From an uncultured Oscillospiraceae bacterium (GTDB lineage: Bacteria; Bacillota; Clostridia; Oscillospirales; Oscillospiraceae), in assembly GCA_947626315.1 (NCBI GenBank), contig CANQRQ010000009.1:1-64000 (forward strand): 64,000 nt of DNA, given 5' to 3'. Below the pieces are notes generated by a model. That model did not search any database. It had not been told where the DNA came from and worked only from the letters and a program-made list of their open reading frames with translations. How positions within the stretch are numbered: position 1 is the first letter of the stretch; every line of letters starts with the position of its first letter. The position numbers and the translations under genes were made by a program. Below are positions 14,974 through 23,611 of this stretch, piece after piece.

Positions 14974-15854
14974 GCTTTTTGCCTCCTGTGGAGAAGTTTC
15001 GGCTTGGTCTCGGAGATCAGGACCGCTGCGAAGATCAGGGCAAAGCCCAGCAGCAGCTTCGGCGTCACCCGCTCATGGTAGAACAGCACAGAGATCAGCA
15101 CGCCAAAGACGGACTCCAGCGACATGATCATGGAGGCGGTGGAGGAGGGGGTGTATTTCATCCCCCAGGCCTGCAGGAAAAAGCACACCGCCGTGCACAT
15201 GACACTCAAATACCCGATGCTGAACCAGGCGGAGGCGGGAGCGCCCACAGGCGCGGCCTCAAAGAGCAGGGCCCCGGTCCAGCAGATCAGCCCCGCCGCG
15301 GCAAACTGCACCGCGCTGATGGACAGGGCGTCCCCCTGGCCCACGTACTGTTCCATGATAATGATCTGGAAGCCGTAAAAGACGCCGCAGACTAAGGTGA
15401 GCAGGTCGCCCTTGTTGATATTGGTCAGACTCTCCCCCAGGGAGACCAGCCCGATCCCCGCAATGCAGAGGAACGCCGCCAGCACGTTGGCCCCGCCGGG
15501 CCGCCGGCGGTACACGCCCCAGGCCATAAAGGGCACCAGAACGCAGTAGGTCGCCGTGAGGAAGGAATTCTTTCCGGGGGTAGTGTAGACCAGGCCGTAG
15601 GTCTGGAAGATATAGGCCGCGGCCAGGCAGAGCCCCATCAAAACGCTGCCCTTCACCAGCTGCCGGTCCATCCCCAGAAGCTTTTTCCCGGCAAACAGGC
15701 CCAGGATCAGCGCCGAGGAAGAAAAACGGATCGCCAGCACCCAGAGGGTGGGCACGCTGTCCAGGGTCGTTTTCAGGATCACAAAGGAGGTGCCCCAGAT
15801 CAGCGTTGTAACAAACAGGGCCAGACGGCCCCACAGACCCATTCGGTCTTTCAT
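14970..15854 (-). CDS. DMT superfamily (EamA) transporter
   Basis: 294 residues with ten predicted membrane helices in two EamA repeats: an early WGTSFVILKTTLDSVPTLWVLAIRFSSSALIL and a second copy near YLSVMCTAVCFFLQAWGMKYTPSSTASMIMSLESVFGVLIS. Such proteins export or import small metabolites. The 4-base overlap with the fumarase gene suggests a link to dicarboxylate or amino-acid metabolism, but the substrate is not readable from sequence. Confidence 0.88.
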   Translation of the reverse strand: MKDRMGLWGRLALFVTTLIWGTSFVILKTTLDSVPTLWVLAIRFSSSALILGLFAGKKLLGMDRQLVKGSVLMGLCLAAAYIFQTYGLVYTTPGKNSFLTATYCVLVPFMAWGVYRRRPGGANVLAAFLCIAGIGLVSLGESLTNINKGDLLTLVCGVFYGFQIIIMEQYVGQGDALSISAVQFAAAGLICWTGALLFEAAPVGAPASAWFSIGYLSVMCTAVCFFLQAWGMKYTPSSTASMIMSLESVFGVLISVLFYHERVTPKLLLGFALIFAAVLISETKPKLLHRRQKA

Positions 15855-15870
15855 GGAAAGTCGCTTCTTT

Positions 15871-18234
15871 CTATTCTTTTACCATGTGCTGGGCCGCGGC
15901 GCGGAGCATCAGCTTCTTCAGCCCGACCCCTTCAAAGTTGATTTCCACCAGATAGTCCCCGCCCATGGGGCTCATTTTCACGATCACACCCTGGCCGAAG
16001 GCCTTGTGGCGCACATTGTCCCCTAATGCGAAGGCGGGGAGCGCGGCGGCGGCCGGTTTCGGAGCGTAGACAGGTGACCGGTGCTGCTGGGGCGCGGAGG
16101 ACTTGTAGGCAAAGCCCAGGTCGTGCGGCCGCTCGCTGTAGCCGTAGCCCTTGGGAATGTTCTTTTGAATATGCTCCGGCGGGATCTCATCCACAAAGCG
16201 GGAGACCCGGTTGGAGGTGGTGCGGCCGAAGAGCATCCGCTGCCGGGCGCAGACCAGGCTGAGCTGTTCCTTGGCCCGGGTGATAGCCACATAGCAGAGC
16301 CGGCGTTCCTCCTCCATCTCCTCCGGCTCGCCAATGGCGCGGATGCCGGGGAAGATGCTCTCCTCCATGCCCACGATGTACACCGTGGGAAACTCCAGAC
16401 CCTTGGCGCTGTGCATGGTCATGAGCACCACGCTGTCCGCCTCCCGGTCATAGTTGTCCAGGTCCGTGTACAAGGCCACGTTTGCCAGGTAGCCCTCCAG
16501 GCTCAGGTCCCCGGACTCCTTCATATAGGAGAGAATGCTGCTCTTGAGCTCCTTGACGTTTTCGATCCGGGTCTGGTCCTTCGCGTCGCCGGAGGCCTCC
16601 AGCGTTTTCAGATATCCGGTCTTTTCCAGCAGCTCATCGTACAGCAGATCGGGGGTGTTGGCCTGGGAGAAAAGCCGGAGCTCCTGGATCTGGCCCGCAA
16701 ACTGCCGCATACGGATGGCCGGGCGCTGCAGCTCCGGGTACCGGTCGGCCTGACTGATCACTTCAAACAGGCTCAGCCCCTGCTTCGCCGCCAGCTGCCG
16801 GGCAGTCTCCAGGCTCCGCTCCCCGATGCCCCGGGGCGGGCTGTTGATGATCCTGGCCAGGCGCAGATCGTCGGAGGGCGCGGAGATCACGTTCAGATAG
16901 GCCAGCATGTCCTTGATCTCCGCGTGGTCAAAGAAGCGGGTGCCGCCGATGATCCGGTAGGGGATCCCGGCGCGCTTGAAGGCAAATTCCAGCTGGTTGG
17001 ACTGGGCGTTCATCCGGTAGAGCACCGCATGGTCCCGCCAGTTGGCCCCCTGGCTGAAATCCGCCATGATGGAGGAGGCCACATACTGGGCTTCCTCGTG
17101 CTCATTGTCCGCCACATAGAGCTGGATCTGCTTTCCGCTGCCCTTGTCCGTCCACAGCTCCTTGCCCTTGCGGCCCAGGTTGTTGCGGATCACCGCGTTG
17201 GCCGCGTCCAGGATATGCCCGGTGCTGCGGTAATTCTGCTCCAGGCGGATAGTGCGGCAGTTTTTGTACTGCTGTTCAAAGGAGAGGATGTTTTCAATGG
17301 TGGCGCCCCGGAATTTGTAAATGCTCTGGTCGTCGTCGCCCACCACGCAGATGTTGCCCCAGCCGCCGGCCAGGGTGGAGGCCAGCAGGTACTGGAGATG
17401 GTTGGTGTCCTGGTACTCGTCGATCAGCACGTATTGAAAGCGCCGCTGCCAATAGGAGCGGACCTGCTCCTGCTGCTCCAGGAGCAGGACGGTGAAATAG
17501 ATCAGATCGTCAAAGTCCATGGCGCTGGCGGCAAACATCCGGCGCATATACTCGGCATAGATCTCCCCGATCCGGATGCGGCGGATATCCCCCGAGGCTC
17601 TGGCCTGCTTCAGATAGGCCTCCGCGCCCAGCCGGGCGTCCTTGGCCCGGCTGATCTCCGCCAGAACGGAGCGGGGGGGATAGGTCTTGTCGTCCAGGTC
17701 CAGATCCTTCAAAATCCGCTTGACCAGGCTTTGGCTGTCGGCGGTGTCATAGATGGTGAATTTGGAGGAAAAGCCCAGCTTTTCCGCGTCCCGCCGCAGA
17801 ATGCGCACACAGGCGGAGTGAAAGGTGCAGGCCCAGATGTCGTTGGCCTCCGGCCCCAGCATGGCCTCCAGCCGGGCCTTCAGCTCCCCGGCAGCCTTGT
17901 TGGTGAAGGTGATGGCCAGGATGCGCCAGGGCTCCACCGGCTCCAGCGCCGCCAGGCGGCGGGCTTCCTCCCCGCCGGAGCGGAGCAGGGCCAGCTTCCG
18001 CTCATCCGCGTCCGGGGGAAGCTCACTGCTGTCCCCGGCCCGGCCGTAGCGAAGCAGATTGGCGATCCGGTTGATCAGGACCGTGGTCTTGCCGCTGCCG
18101 GCCCCGGCCAGAATCAGCAGCGGGCCCTCGGTGGCCAGCACAGCCTCCTGCTGCCGGTCGTTGAGCTTCTTAAAGTCGGCGCGCACGACGTTGCGGCGCG
18201 CTTCTATGTACTGTTTTTCAAATGTCGTCATCAT
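15871..18234 (-). CDS. pcrA: ATP-dependent DNA helicase, UvrD/PcrA type
   Basis: 787 residues. Superfamily 1A motifs in order: Q motif LNDRQQEAV, Walker A LAGAGSGKTTVL, ITFTNKAAGELKAR, IDEYQDTN, GDDDQSIYKFRGA, LEQNYRST, MTMHSAKGLEFPTVYI and VAITRAKEQL. It unwinds 3'-5' in repair and replication-fork clearance. The C-terminal 110 residues contain the PcrA-type Tudor-like segment (VRHKAFGQGVIVKM). The start is ATG 18234 or 18231: the ORF-track extension to 18357 lies upstream of the promoter. No Shine-Dalgarno sequence is present and the predicted transcription start falls on or just before the ATG. Confidence 0.92.
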   Translation of the reverse strand: MMTTFEKQYIEARRNVVRADFKKLNDRQQEAVLATEGPLLILAGAGSGKTTVLINRIANLLRYGRAGDSSELPPDADERKLALLRSGGEEARRLAALEPVEPWRILAITFTNKAAGELKARLEAMLGPEANDIWACTFHSACVRILRRDAEKLGFSSKFTIYDTADSQSLVKRILKDLDLDDKTYPPRSVLAEISRAKDARLGAEAYLKQARASGDIRRIRIGEIYAEYMRRMFAASAMDFDDLIYFTVLLLEQQEQVRSYWQRRFQYVLIDEYQDTNHLQYLLASTLAGGWGNICVVGDDDQSIYKFRGATIENILSFEQQYKNCRTIRLEQNYRSTGHILDAANAVIRNNLGRKGKELWTDKGSGKQIQLYVADNEHEEAQYVASSIMADFSQGANWRDHAVLYRMNAQSNQLEFAFKRAGIPYRIIGGTRFFDHAEIKDMLAYLNVISAPSDDLRLARIINSPPRGIGERSLETARQLAAKQGLSLFEVISQADRYPELQRPAIRMRQFAGQIQELRLFSQANTPDLLYDELLEKTGYLKTLEASGDAKDQTRIENVKELKSSILSYMKESGDLSLEGYLANVALYTDLDNYDREADSVVLMTMHSAKGLEFPTVYIVGMEESIFPGIRAIGEPEEMEEERRLCYVAITRAKEQLSLVCARQRMLFGRTTSNRVSRFVDEIPPEHIQKNIPKGYGYSERPHDLGFAYKSSAPQQHRSPVYAPKPAAAALPAFALGDNVRHKAFGQGVIVKMSPMGGDYLVEINFEGVGLKKLMLRAAAQHMVKE

Positions 18235-18241
18235 GACTGAG

Positions 18242-18270
18242 ATTCTAACATAAATCCCGGCGGCTGGCAA
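18242..18270 (-). promoter_or_regulatory. pcrA promoter
   Basis: Minus-strand TTGCCA (18270-18265), 17 bp, TAGAAT (18247-18242) with an extended TG. Only 7 bases separate the -10 box from ATG 18234, implying a leaderless or nearly leaderless message. Confidence 0.65.
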
Positions 18271-18283
18271 GGCGCAAAATGGG

Positions 18284-18312
18284 TTGAAAAAAGCGGGGCG
18301 CTGTGATAAGGT
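18284..18312 (+). promoter_or_regulatory. Response regulator promoter
   Basis: TTGAAA (18284-18289), 17 bp, TAAGGT (18307-18312) with extended TG at 18304-18305. Confidence 0.6.
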
Positions 18313-18343
18313 TTTGTGCATAAAGGGGACAGGAGGTGAGCCT

Positions 18344-19000
18344 ATGGGAAAGACCATCGCCGTGGTGGACGACGACGTGTATATCGGAAACCTGCTGGAG
18401 GAGCTGCTGACCGGAGAGGGCTATCGGGTGCTCCGGGCCTATTCCGGCACGGAGGCGGCGCTGCTGCTGGAGAAGGAGACGGCGGACCTGGTGCTGCTGG
18501 ATCTGATGCTGCCCGGCCTCAGCGGGGAAGAGCTGCTTCCCCGGCTCCAGGGGACGCCGGTCATCGTCCTCTCCGCCAAGGCGGCCAGCAGCGATAAGGT
18601 GCGGCTCTTGACCGGAGGGGCGGCGGATTACGTCACCAAGCCCTTTGACAGCGCCGAGCTTCTGGCCCGGGTGGCCGCCCGGCTGCGGGACAGCGGACGG
18701 AAAAGCGCCGTTCTCAGCCGGGGCAGCCTGCGGCTGGACACCGTCTCCCGCCAGCTGACGGCGGCGGGGGAGCCGGTACACCTGACCCGCACGGAATATG
18801 CCATCCTAAAGCTGTTGCTGGAAAACGCCGGACGGGTGGTGGCCAAGTCCCTGATCCTGGAGGGCATTTTTGAGGACACGCCGGACTGCACCGAGAGCTC
18901 CCTGAAAATCCACGTCAGCAATCTGCGCAAAAAGCTCCGGGAGGCGGACGGGCAGGAGCATATCGAGGCGGTCTGGGGCATCGGCTTTCGCCTCACCTGA
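18344..19000 (+). CDS. OmpR/PhoB-family response regulator
   Basis: 218 residues. The receiver domain (1-115) has the acidic pair VVDDD, the phospho-acceptor in LVLLDLMLPG and the switch Lys in VTKPFD. The winged-helix domain (125-218) has LTRTEYAILKLLLENAGRVV and VSNLRKKLRE. ATG 18344 has AGGAGGTGA upstream; the ORF-track extension from 18284 begins at the promoter. It heads a four-gene set with an ABC transporter and a histidine kinase, the arrangement of peptide-antibiotic sensing and resistance modules. Confidence 0.93.
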   Translation: MGKTIAVVDDDVYIGNLLEELLTGEGYRVLRAYSGTEAALLLEKETADLVLLDLMLPGLSGEELLPRLQGTPVIVLSAKAASSDKVRLLTGGAADYVTKPFDSAELLARVAARLRDSGRKSAVLSRGSLRLDTVSRQLTAAGEPVHLTRTEYAILKLLLENAGRVVAKSLILEGIFEDTPDCTESSLKIHVSNLRKKLREADGQEHIEAVWGIGFRLT

Positions 19001-19004
19001 ATAT

Positions 19005-19061
19005 CTTTACCGAATCTTTACCCTTTTCTTTACCGGCGGCTTTACGGCCCTGTGCTAAGCT
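19005..19061 (+). promoter_or_regulatory. Four phased CTTTAC repeats plus extended -10 (ABC operon)
   Basis: CTTTAC begins at 19005, 19016, 19028 and 19040, spaced 11, 12 and 12 bp, on one helical face. Downstream TGCTAAGCT (19053-19061) is an extended -10 without a good -35 box; the last repeat covers the -35 area. This is the layout of an OmpR-type activated promoter, probably for the regulator encoded just upstream. Confidence 0.7.
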
Positions 19062-19091
19062 GAAGCCGTCCTTGAAAAGGAGGGATCAACG

Positions 19092-20003
19092 ATGGAATAC
19101 GTATTGGAGACCAGGGACCTAACGAAGCAGTACGGCCGCTTCCTGGCCCTGGACAAGCTGACCATGCACGTGCCCAAGGGCTCTATCTACGGCATGGTGG
19201 GCAAAAACGGCGCGGGCAAGACCACCCTGATCCGGCTGATCTGCGGATTACAGGAACCCAGCGCGGGGGACTACAGCCTCTACGGCATTTCCAGCCGGGG
19301 CCGGATCGAAAGGGCCCGGCGGCGCATGGGCGCGGTGGTGGAGACCCCTGCCATCTACGCGGACCTGAGCGCCGCGGACAATCTGCGGCAGCAGTTCCGC
19401 ATTCTGGGCCTGCCCTCGGAGGAGGGCATCCCGGCGCTTTTGAAGCTGGTGGGCCTGGAGAACACCGGCAAGAAACGGGCAGGAAACTTCTCCCTGGGCA
19501 TGAAGCAGCGGCTGGGCATCGCCGTGGCCCTGGCCGGGGACCCGGATTTCCTGGTGCTGGACGAGCCTATCAACGGCCTGGACCCCCAGGGCATCATCGA
19601 GATGCGGGAGCTGATTTTGAAGCTCAACCGGGAGCGGCAGATCACCGTCCTTTTGTCCAGCCATATTCTGGACGAGCTGTCCCGTCTCGCAACCCACTAC
19701 GGCTTTATCAACGAGGGCCGCATGGTCCGGGAGCTCAGCGCCGCAGAGCTGGAGGCCGCCAGCCGCAAATGCGCCCGGGCGGTGGTCTCGGACACCAAGG
19801 CTCTGGCCCGGGTGCTGGATGCTATGGGCGCGGAGTATGAGATCGTCTCCCAGACGGAGGCGGACGTGTTCAGCCCTGTCTCCGTTTCCGCGCTGGCCAT
19901 TGCCCTCATGCGGGAAAACTGCGAGCTGATTGCCGTGCAGGAGCGGGAGGAGAGCCTGGAGAGCTATTATGTAAACCTGATCGGAGGTGAGGACCGTGCG
20001 TAA
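19092..20003 (+). CDS. ABC transporter ATP-binding protein (BcrA-like)
   Basis: 303 residues. Walker A GKNGAGKTTLIRL, Q-loop region, signature SLGMKQRLGIA (the variant typical of BcrA/NatA/lantibiotic-immunity ATPases), Walker B FLVLDEPINGLDP, and a switch His in LLSSHILDEL. The C-terminal 90 residues form the extra domain of this subfamily. It should energise the adjacent permease in export of, or self-protection from, a peptide antibiotic (inference). It has its own regulated promoter behind the response regulator gene. Confidence 0.92.
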   Translation: MEYVLETRDLTKQYGRFLALDKLTMHVPKGSIYGMVGKNGAGKTTLIRLICGLQEPSAGDYSLYGISSRGRIERARRRMGAVVETPAIYADLSAADNLRQQFRILGLPSEEGIPALLKLVGLENTGKKRAGNFSLGMKQRLGIAVALAGDPDFLVLDEPINGLDPQGIIEMRELILKLNRERQITVLLSSHILDELSRLATHYGFINEGRMVRELSAAELEAASRKCARAVVSDTKALARVLDAMGAEYEIVSQTEADVFSPVSVSALAIALMRENCELIAVQEREESLESYYVNLIGGEDRA

Positions 20004-20832
20004 GCTGCTTTCCGCCGATTTTATGAGGCTCAGGAAAAGCCGGGCTTTCTGGCTCATTTTCGCCGGATGTATCGCCATTTCCCTGGTCAGCTTTTATGAT
20101 GTTTATGATATGTACGCAAGGTCTGACACCTATTCCTGCACGCCGGAGGAGACGGTATTTGATATCCTGCCCATGATGGTTTTTGCCTGCCCAATGCTCA
20201 TCAGTCTGTTCCAGGGCACCGAATACAGCGACGGTACGGTGCGCAACAAGCTTATCTGCGGGCACCGGCGGGCGGAACTGTATTTTTCGGCGCTGATCGT
20301 CTGCTCGGCCGCTTCCGTGTTTATCCTGGCAGTGAACCAAGCGCTGATGTATATCCTGGGCACGCTGCTCCTGAACGCGCCGCAGATGCCGGCGGGGGAG
20401 CTGCTGTATAAGGTGTTTTGCTGCCTGCTCGCAACGGTGTCTATCTCCGCCACATGCCTGATGGTGACGATGAGCATCCAGAAAAAGTCTATTGGGGTCG
20501 TCCTGGCGACGGCTGTGATGCTCCTCAGCTTGCTGGCCTGCTCCTGGCTGGATTCCCAGCTGCGGGAGGGAGAGATGACGGCGGTGGCCATGATCGTGCA
20601 TGAGGACGGCACCATGGAGTGGCTTGAACCGGAACCAAATCCGCTCCATATAAGCGGCGCAAAGCGGCAGGTCATGGAATTCGTTCAGGACCTGCTGCCC
20701 ACGGGGCAGATCATTCCTGCGTCCAACAATGAATTCGAGCGCGTGGAGCGCTGGCCGGTCCTGTCCCTGTCCTTCGCGGCGGCGGTGTCCGCCGGAGGGG
20801 TCATGATCTTCAAAAAGAAGGATATCAAATGA
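19996..20832 (+). CDS. ABC-2 type permease of the peptide-resistance-like transporter
   Basis: 278 residues with six hydrophobic segments: an N-terminal helix (RAFWLIFAGCIAISLVSF), a central group and a final helix before the KKKDIK tail. This is the topology of BcrB/lantibiotic-immunity permeases. GTG 19996 with GGAGG upstream is chosen; it overlaps the ATPase gene by 8 bases. The stop overlaps the kinase start as ATGA, so all three are translationally coupled. Confidence 0.78.
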   Translation: MRKLLSADFMRLRKSRAFWLIFAGCIAISLVSFYDVYDMYARSDTYSCTPEETVFDILPMMVFACPMLISLFQGTEYSDGTVRNKLICGHRRAELYFSALIVCSAASVFILAVNQALMYILGTLLLNAPQMPAGELLYKVFCCLLATVSISATCLMVTMSIQKKSIGVVLATAVMLLSLLACSWLDSQLREGEMTAVAMIVHEDGTMEWLEPEPNPLHISGAKRQVMEFVQDLLPTGQIIPASNNEFERVERWPVLSLSFAAAVSAGGVMIFKKKDIK

Positions 20833-21728
20833 CAACGCTCTCGTGGGGAATATTGGGAGCAGCCTTGGTTGTTGCAGGCCTGCTGCTGTGGAAGATCCGC
20901 CTGCTGCAAAAAGCGGCGGATGAGATCGGCGCGGCCTTTTCCGAGCGGCTGGAGACGGAGACCAACACCCTGATCGATCTCTCCAGCCGGGACCGGCATA
21001 TGCGCCGCCTGGCGGAGGGAATCAACGGCCAGCTGCGGCAGCTGCGGGCCCAGCGCCTGCGCTATCAGCAGGGGGACATGGAACTGAAAGCCGCCATAAC
21101 CAATATTTCCCACGATCTGCGCACGCCTCTCACCGCCATCTCCGGCTATCTGGAGCTGCTGGAGAAGGAGGAGCTCAGCGGGAAGGCGGCGGGCTATACG
21201 GCGATTTTGAAAAACCGGGCCGCTGTCCTGAGCCAGCTGACCGAGGAGCTGTTCCAATATTCCGTGGATGCCGCCGAGGGGGAGCTCCGGATGGAGCCCC
21301 TCTCGGTGCGAGCGGTGCTGGAGGAGAGCCTGGCCGCCTTCTATATCCAGCTGACGGAAAAGGGGATCACGCCGGAGCTCAGCCTCCCGGAGGATCCGGT
21401 GCTCCGCCGCCTGGACCGGACGGCTCTGCGCCGGGTCTTTGCCAATCTTCTGGGGAACGCGGTCAAATACAGCGCCGGGGATCTGCGCGTGGAACTGACG
21501 GAGGAGGGGCGGCTCAGCTTTGAAAACACCGCGCCGGGGCTGGACACGGTCCTGGCCGCGCGGCTCTTTGACCGCTTTTACACAGTAGAGAACGCGGGAA
21601 AGTCCACCGGTCTGGGCTTGTCTATCGCCCGGCTGCTCACCGAGCGGATGGGCGGGGAAATTTCGGCGGAGTACCGGGAGGGGCGCCTCAACATCCGGCT
21701 GTGTTTCCCGGCCTCGGAAGCTGAGTAG
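20829..21728 (+). CDS. Sensor histidine kinase
   Basis: 299 residues. One N-terminal membrane helix (5-22) is followed by a coiled linker, the H-box NISHDLRTPLTAISGYL, the N-box NLLGNAVKYS and G-boxes with GLGLSIARLL. There is no extracellular sensor loop, so the signal may come from the membrane or from the partner ABC transporter, as in Bce-like flux-sensing systems (established for that family; inferred here). It is the last gene of the operon, whereas kinases usually follow the regulator directly. Confidence 0.9.
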   Translation: MTTLSWGILGAALVVAGLLLWKIRLLQKAADEIGAAFSERLETETNTLIDLSSRDRHMRRLAEGINGQLRQLRAQRLRYQQGDMELKAAITNISHDLRTPLTAISGYLELLEKEELSGKAAGYTAILKNRAAVLSQLTEELFQYSVDAAEGELRMEPLSVRAVLEESLAAFYIQLTEKGITPELSLPEDPVLRRLDRTALRRVFANLLGNAVKYSAGDLRVELTEEGRLSFENTAPGLDTVLAARLFDRFYTVENAGKSTGLGLSIARLLTERMGGEISAEYREGRLNIRLCFPASEAE

Positions 21729-21760
21729 AACAATCCGGATAAAAATAGTTGCAATTTGGT

Positions 21761-21820
21761 TAAAAATGCGGTATGATGTCGACACCTGTATCTATTAAGC
21801 AGGGCACATACCGCATTTTT
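21761..21820 (+). terminator. Long-loop inverted repeat before the lysozyme gene
   Basis: AAAAATGCGGTATG and CATACCGCATTTTT form a 14-bp stem with a loop of about 32 bases, closing in a T run. It can end the kinase operon, or act as an attenuator for the next gene, whose start lies 19 bases on. Confidence 0.55.
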
Positions 21821-21838
21821 ATTAAAGAGAGAACCGCT

Positions 21839-23518
21839 ATGAAATTTCTGAAAAAGCTGTGGGAACTGATCAACAATCCGAAATACGAGAGGCTGATCAT
21901 CGTCGCCGCCCCCTGCCTATCGGTGCTGATCGCGGCGCTGATCCTCGCGCCGGGCATCAAGGCTGCCTCGGACCATGTGCGCGCCTCCAGGGCCGAGACC
22001 CCGCCGCCGGTCTTTGCGCCCGCGGCGACGGAGGCCCCGGCCGTGGTCGTGACGCCTGTTCCCCAGGCCACGCCCTCCGCCGCGCCGGTCCAGGAGCTGG
22101 CCAAGCCTGTGCTCCGGGCCAGTTCCGTTGAGCGGGACCTGTATATCACGGTCTATGACGAGGCCGGCGTTCCCGTGACGGGGCAGAACTTCACCCTCAC
22201 CGTCGGCTATCCCGGCGGCATAGAAGGCAGCTTCCTGACAGAGACGGACGGCAGCTGCTACCTGACCCAGCTGGAGGCCGGTGAATACACCGTCAGCATG
22301 GCCGGGCAGGCCGGGTACGCCGCGGCGGAGCCGATCAGCTGCAGCGTAAGAGGACAGCTGGTCTATGAGCAGATCGAGGATATTGAAGAGATCGTGGACG
22401 TCTACGATGTGGCCGAGATCCCGGAGGAAGAGGTCAAGACCCAGGATGAATACGCCGCGCCCAGCGAGGCGGTGCCGGAGGAGATCCTCACGCCGGAGGA
22501 GGACGAGTATGCAGACGGCGTGATCACGGAGCAGCACTATGTTCTGGACGCCAACGGCAACCTCACCTATACCTATGAATTTCACACCAACGAGGAAAAC
22601 TACCTGTATTACCGCTACAGCGGCGAGGTGAGCAACGTCCAGCTGGTGGACGAGGGCAACAACTTCTACTACGGTCTCTACCAGGACGGGGACCTGGCCA
22701 CGGCTATCTCCCTTTTTAACCCGGACAACACTCCCCTGGAGGAGTACGACATCACCGCCACACCCATTGTCGGCTATACGGAGAGAACTGCCGGCTGGCA
22801 GGAGATCAACGGCAAGATGTACTACTATGACACGGACGGCAACCCGGTAAAGGGCCTGAAGAAGATCGACGGCCGGATCTATTACTTTGACCAGTACGGC
22901 GCCCGGGCCAGCTCCGTGGGCATCGACGTGTCCTATTACAACGGGTCCATCAACTGGCAGGCGGTCAAGGCCCAGGGCATCGATTTCGCCATCATCCGGG
23001 TAGGAGGCCGCACCTGGAGCGAGGGCAAGCTCTATGACGATTACCGCACCGTGGAATACTTCACCCAGGCCAAAAATGCCGGGCTCAAGGTGGGCGCCTA
23101 TTTTTATTCCACCGCGATCAACGCCCAGGAGGCGGTGGAGGAGGCCAGCGTGGCCCTGAACACCCTCAACGGCGTGAGCCTGGATTACCCGCTGTTTTTC
23201 GACACGGAGTATTCCGGCATCTATCCGGAGGCCCGCTCTGACAATCTGTCCATCACCCAGCGCAGCGAGATCATCCGGGCCTTTTGCGAGACGGTCACCA
23301 ACAGCAGCCGCTATACGGCCGGCGTCTATTCCGGGGAGTACTTCATGAAAAACTGCCTGGATTACAGCAGCTTCTCCCAGTACACCGTGTGGCTGGCCAG
23401 CTATACGGCCGACAATAAGCTGCCCGATTTCGGCCGCCGCTACGATATCTGGCAGTTTACGGACGGCGGTGTGATCGACGGGATCAACGGCTATGTGGAC
23501 ATGAACGTAATATTCTAA
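21839..23518 (+). CDS. Membrane-anchored GH25 lysozyme (muramidase)
   Basis: 559 residues. A membrane helix at about 19-41 is followed by a Pro/Ala/Thr-rich linker, a carboxypeptidase-regulatory/Cna-B-like domain (about 95-165), an acidic region, two glucan/choline-binding-type repeats (INGKMYYYDTDGNPVKGL, IDGRIYYFDQYG) and a C-terminal GH25 domain (about 358-559) starting GIDVSYYNG with FFDTEYSG and DIWQFTDGG. GH25 enzymes cleave the MurNAc-GlcNAc bond, so a role in wall remodelling is likely. ATG 21839 is chosen because it begins the membrane-targeting segment; the ribosome site is weak. Confidence 0.88.
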   Translation: MKFLKKLWELINNPKYERLIIVAAPCLSVLIAALILAPGIKAASDHVRASRAETPPPVFAPAATEAPAVVVTPVPQATPSAAPVQELAKPVLRASSVERDLYITVYDEAGVPVTGQNFTLTVGYPGGIEGSFLTETDGSCYLTQLEAGEYTVSMAGQAGYAAAEPISCSVRGQLVYEQIEDIEEIVDVYDVAEIPEEEVKTQDEYAAPSEAVPEEILTPEEDEYADGVITEQHYVLDANGNLTYTYEFHTNEENYLYYRYSGEVSNVQLVDEGNNFYYGLYQDGDLATAISLFNPDNTPLEEYDITATPIVGYTERTAGWQEINGKMYYYDTDGNPVKGLKKIDGRIYYFDQYGARASSVGIDVSYYNGSINWQAVKAQGIDFAIIRVGGRTWSEGKLYDDYRTVEYFTQAKNAGLKVGAYFYSTAINAQEAVEEASVALNTLNGVSLDYPLFFDTEYSGIYPEARSDNLSITQRSEIIRAFCETVTNSSRYTAGVYSGEYFMKNCLDYSSFSQYTVWLASYTADNKLPDFGRRYDIWQFTDGGVIDGINGYVDMNVIF

Positions 23519-23520
23519 AA

Positions 23521-23535
23521 CTTCAAATGCGACCC
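23521..23535 (+). repeat. Short copy of a palindrome arm found at 41.6 kb
   Basis: CTTCAAATGCGACCC is the exact reverse complement of 41587-41601, one arm of a hairpin in the 41 kb palindrome cluster. It is probably a decayed fragment of the same repeat family. Confidence 0.5.
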
Positions 23536-23562
23536 GCTTGTGCCCAATTGTATACAAGCTGC

Positions 23563-23597
23563 AAAAAAAGGACCGCCCGCGGGCGGTCCTTTTTTTG
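23563..23597. terminator. Bidirectional terminator
   Basis: A run of A, then GGACCGCCCGC paired with GCGGGCGGTCC, then a run of T, between the convergent lysozyme and flavin oxidoreductase genes. Confidence 0.9.
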
Positions 23598-23611
23598 CTG
23601 ATAGGAGATCG

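Noticed and set aside
16081-18240. 719-aa plus-strand ORF opposite pcrA
   Set aside because: It is antisense to a helicase with every motif in place.
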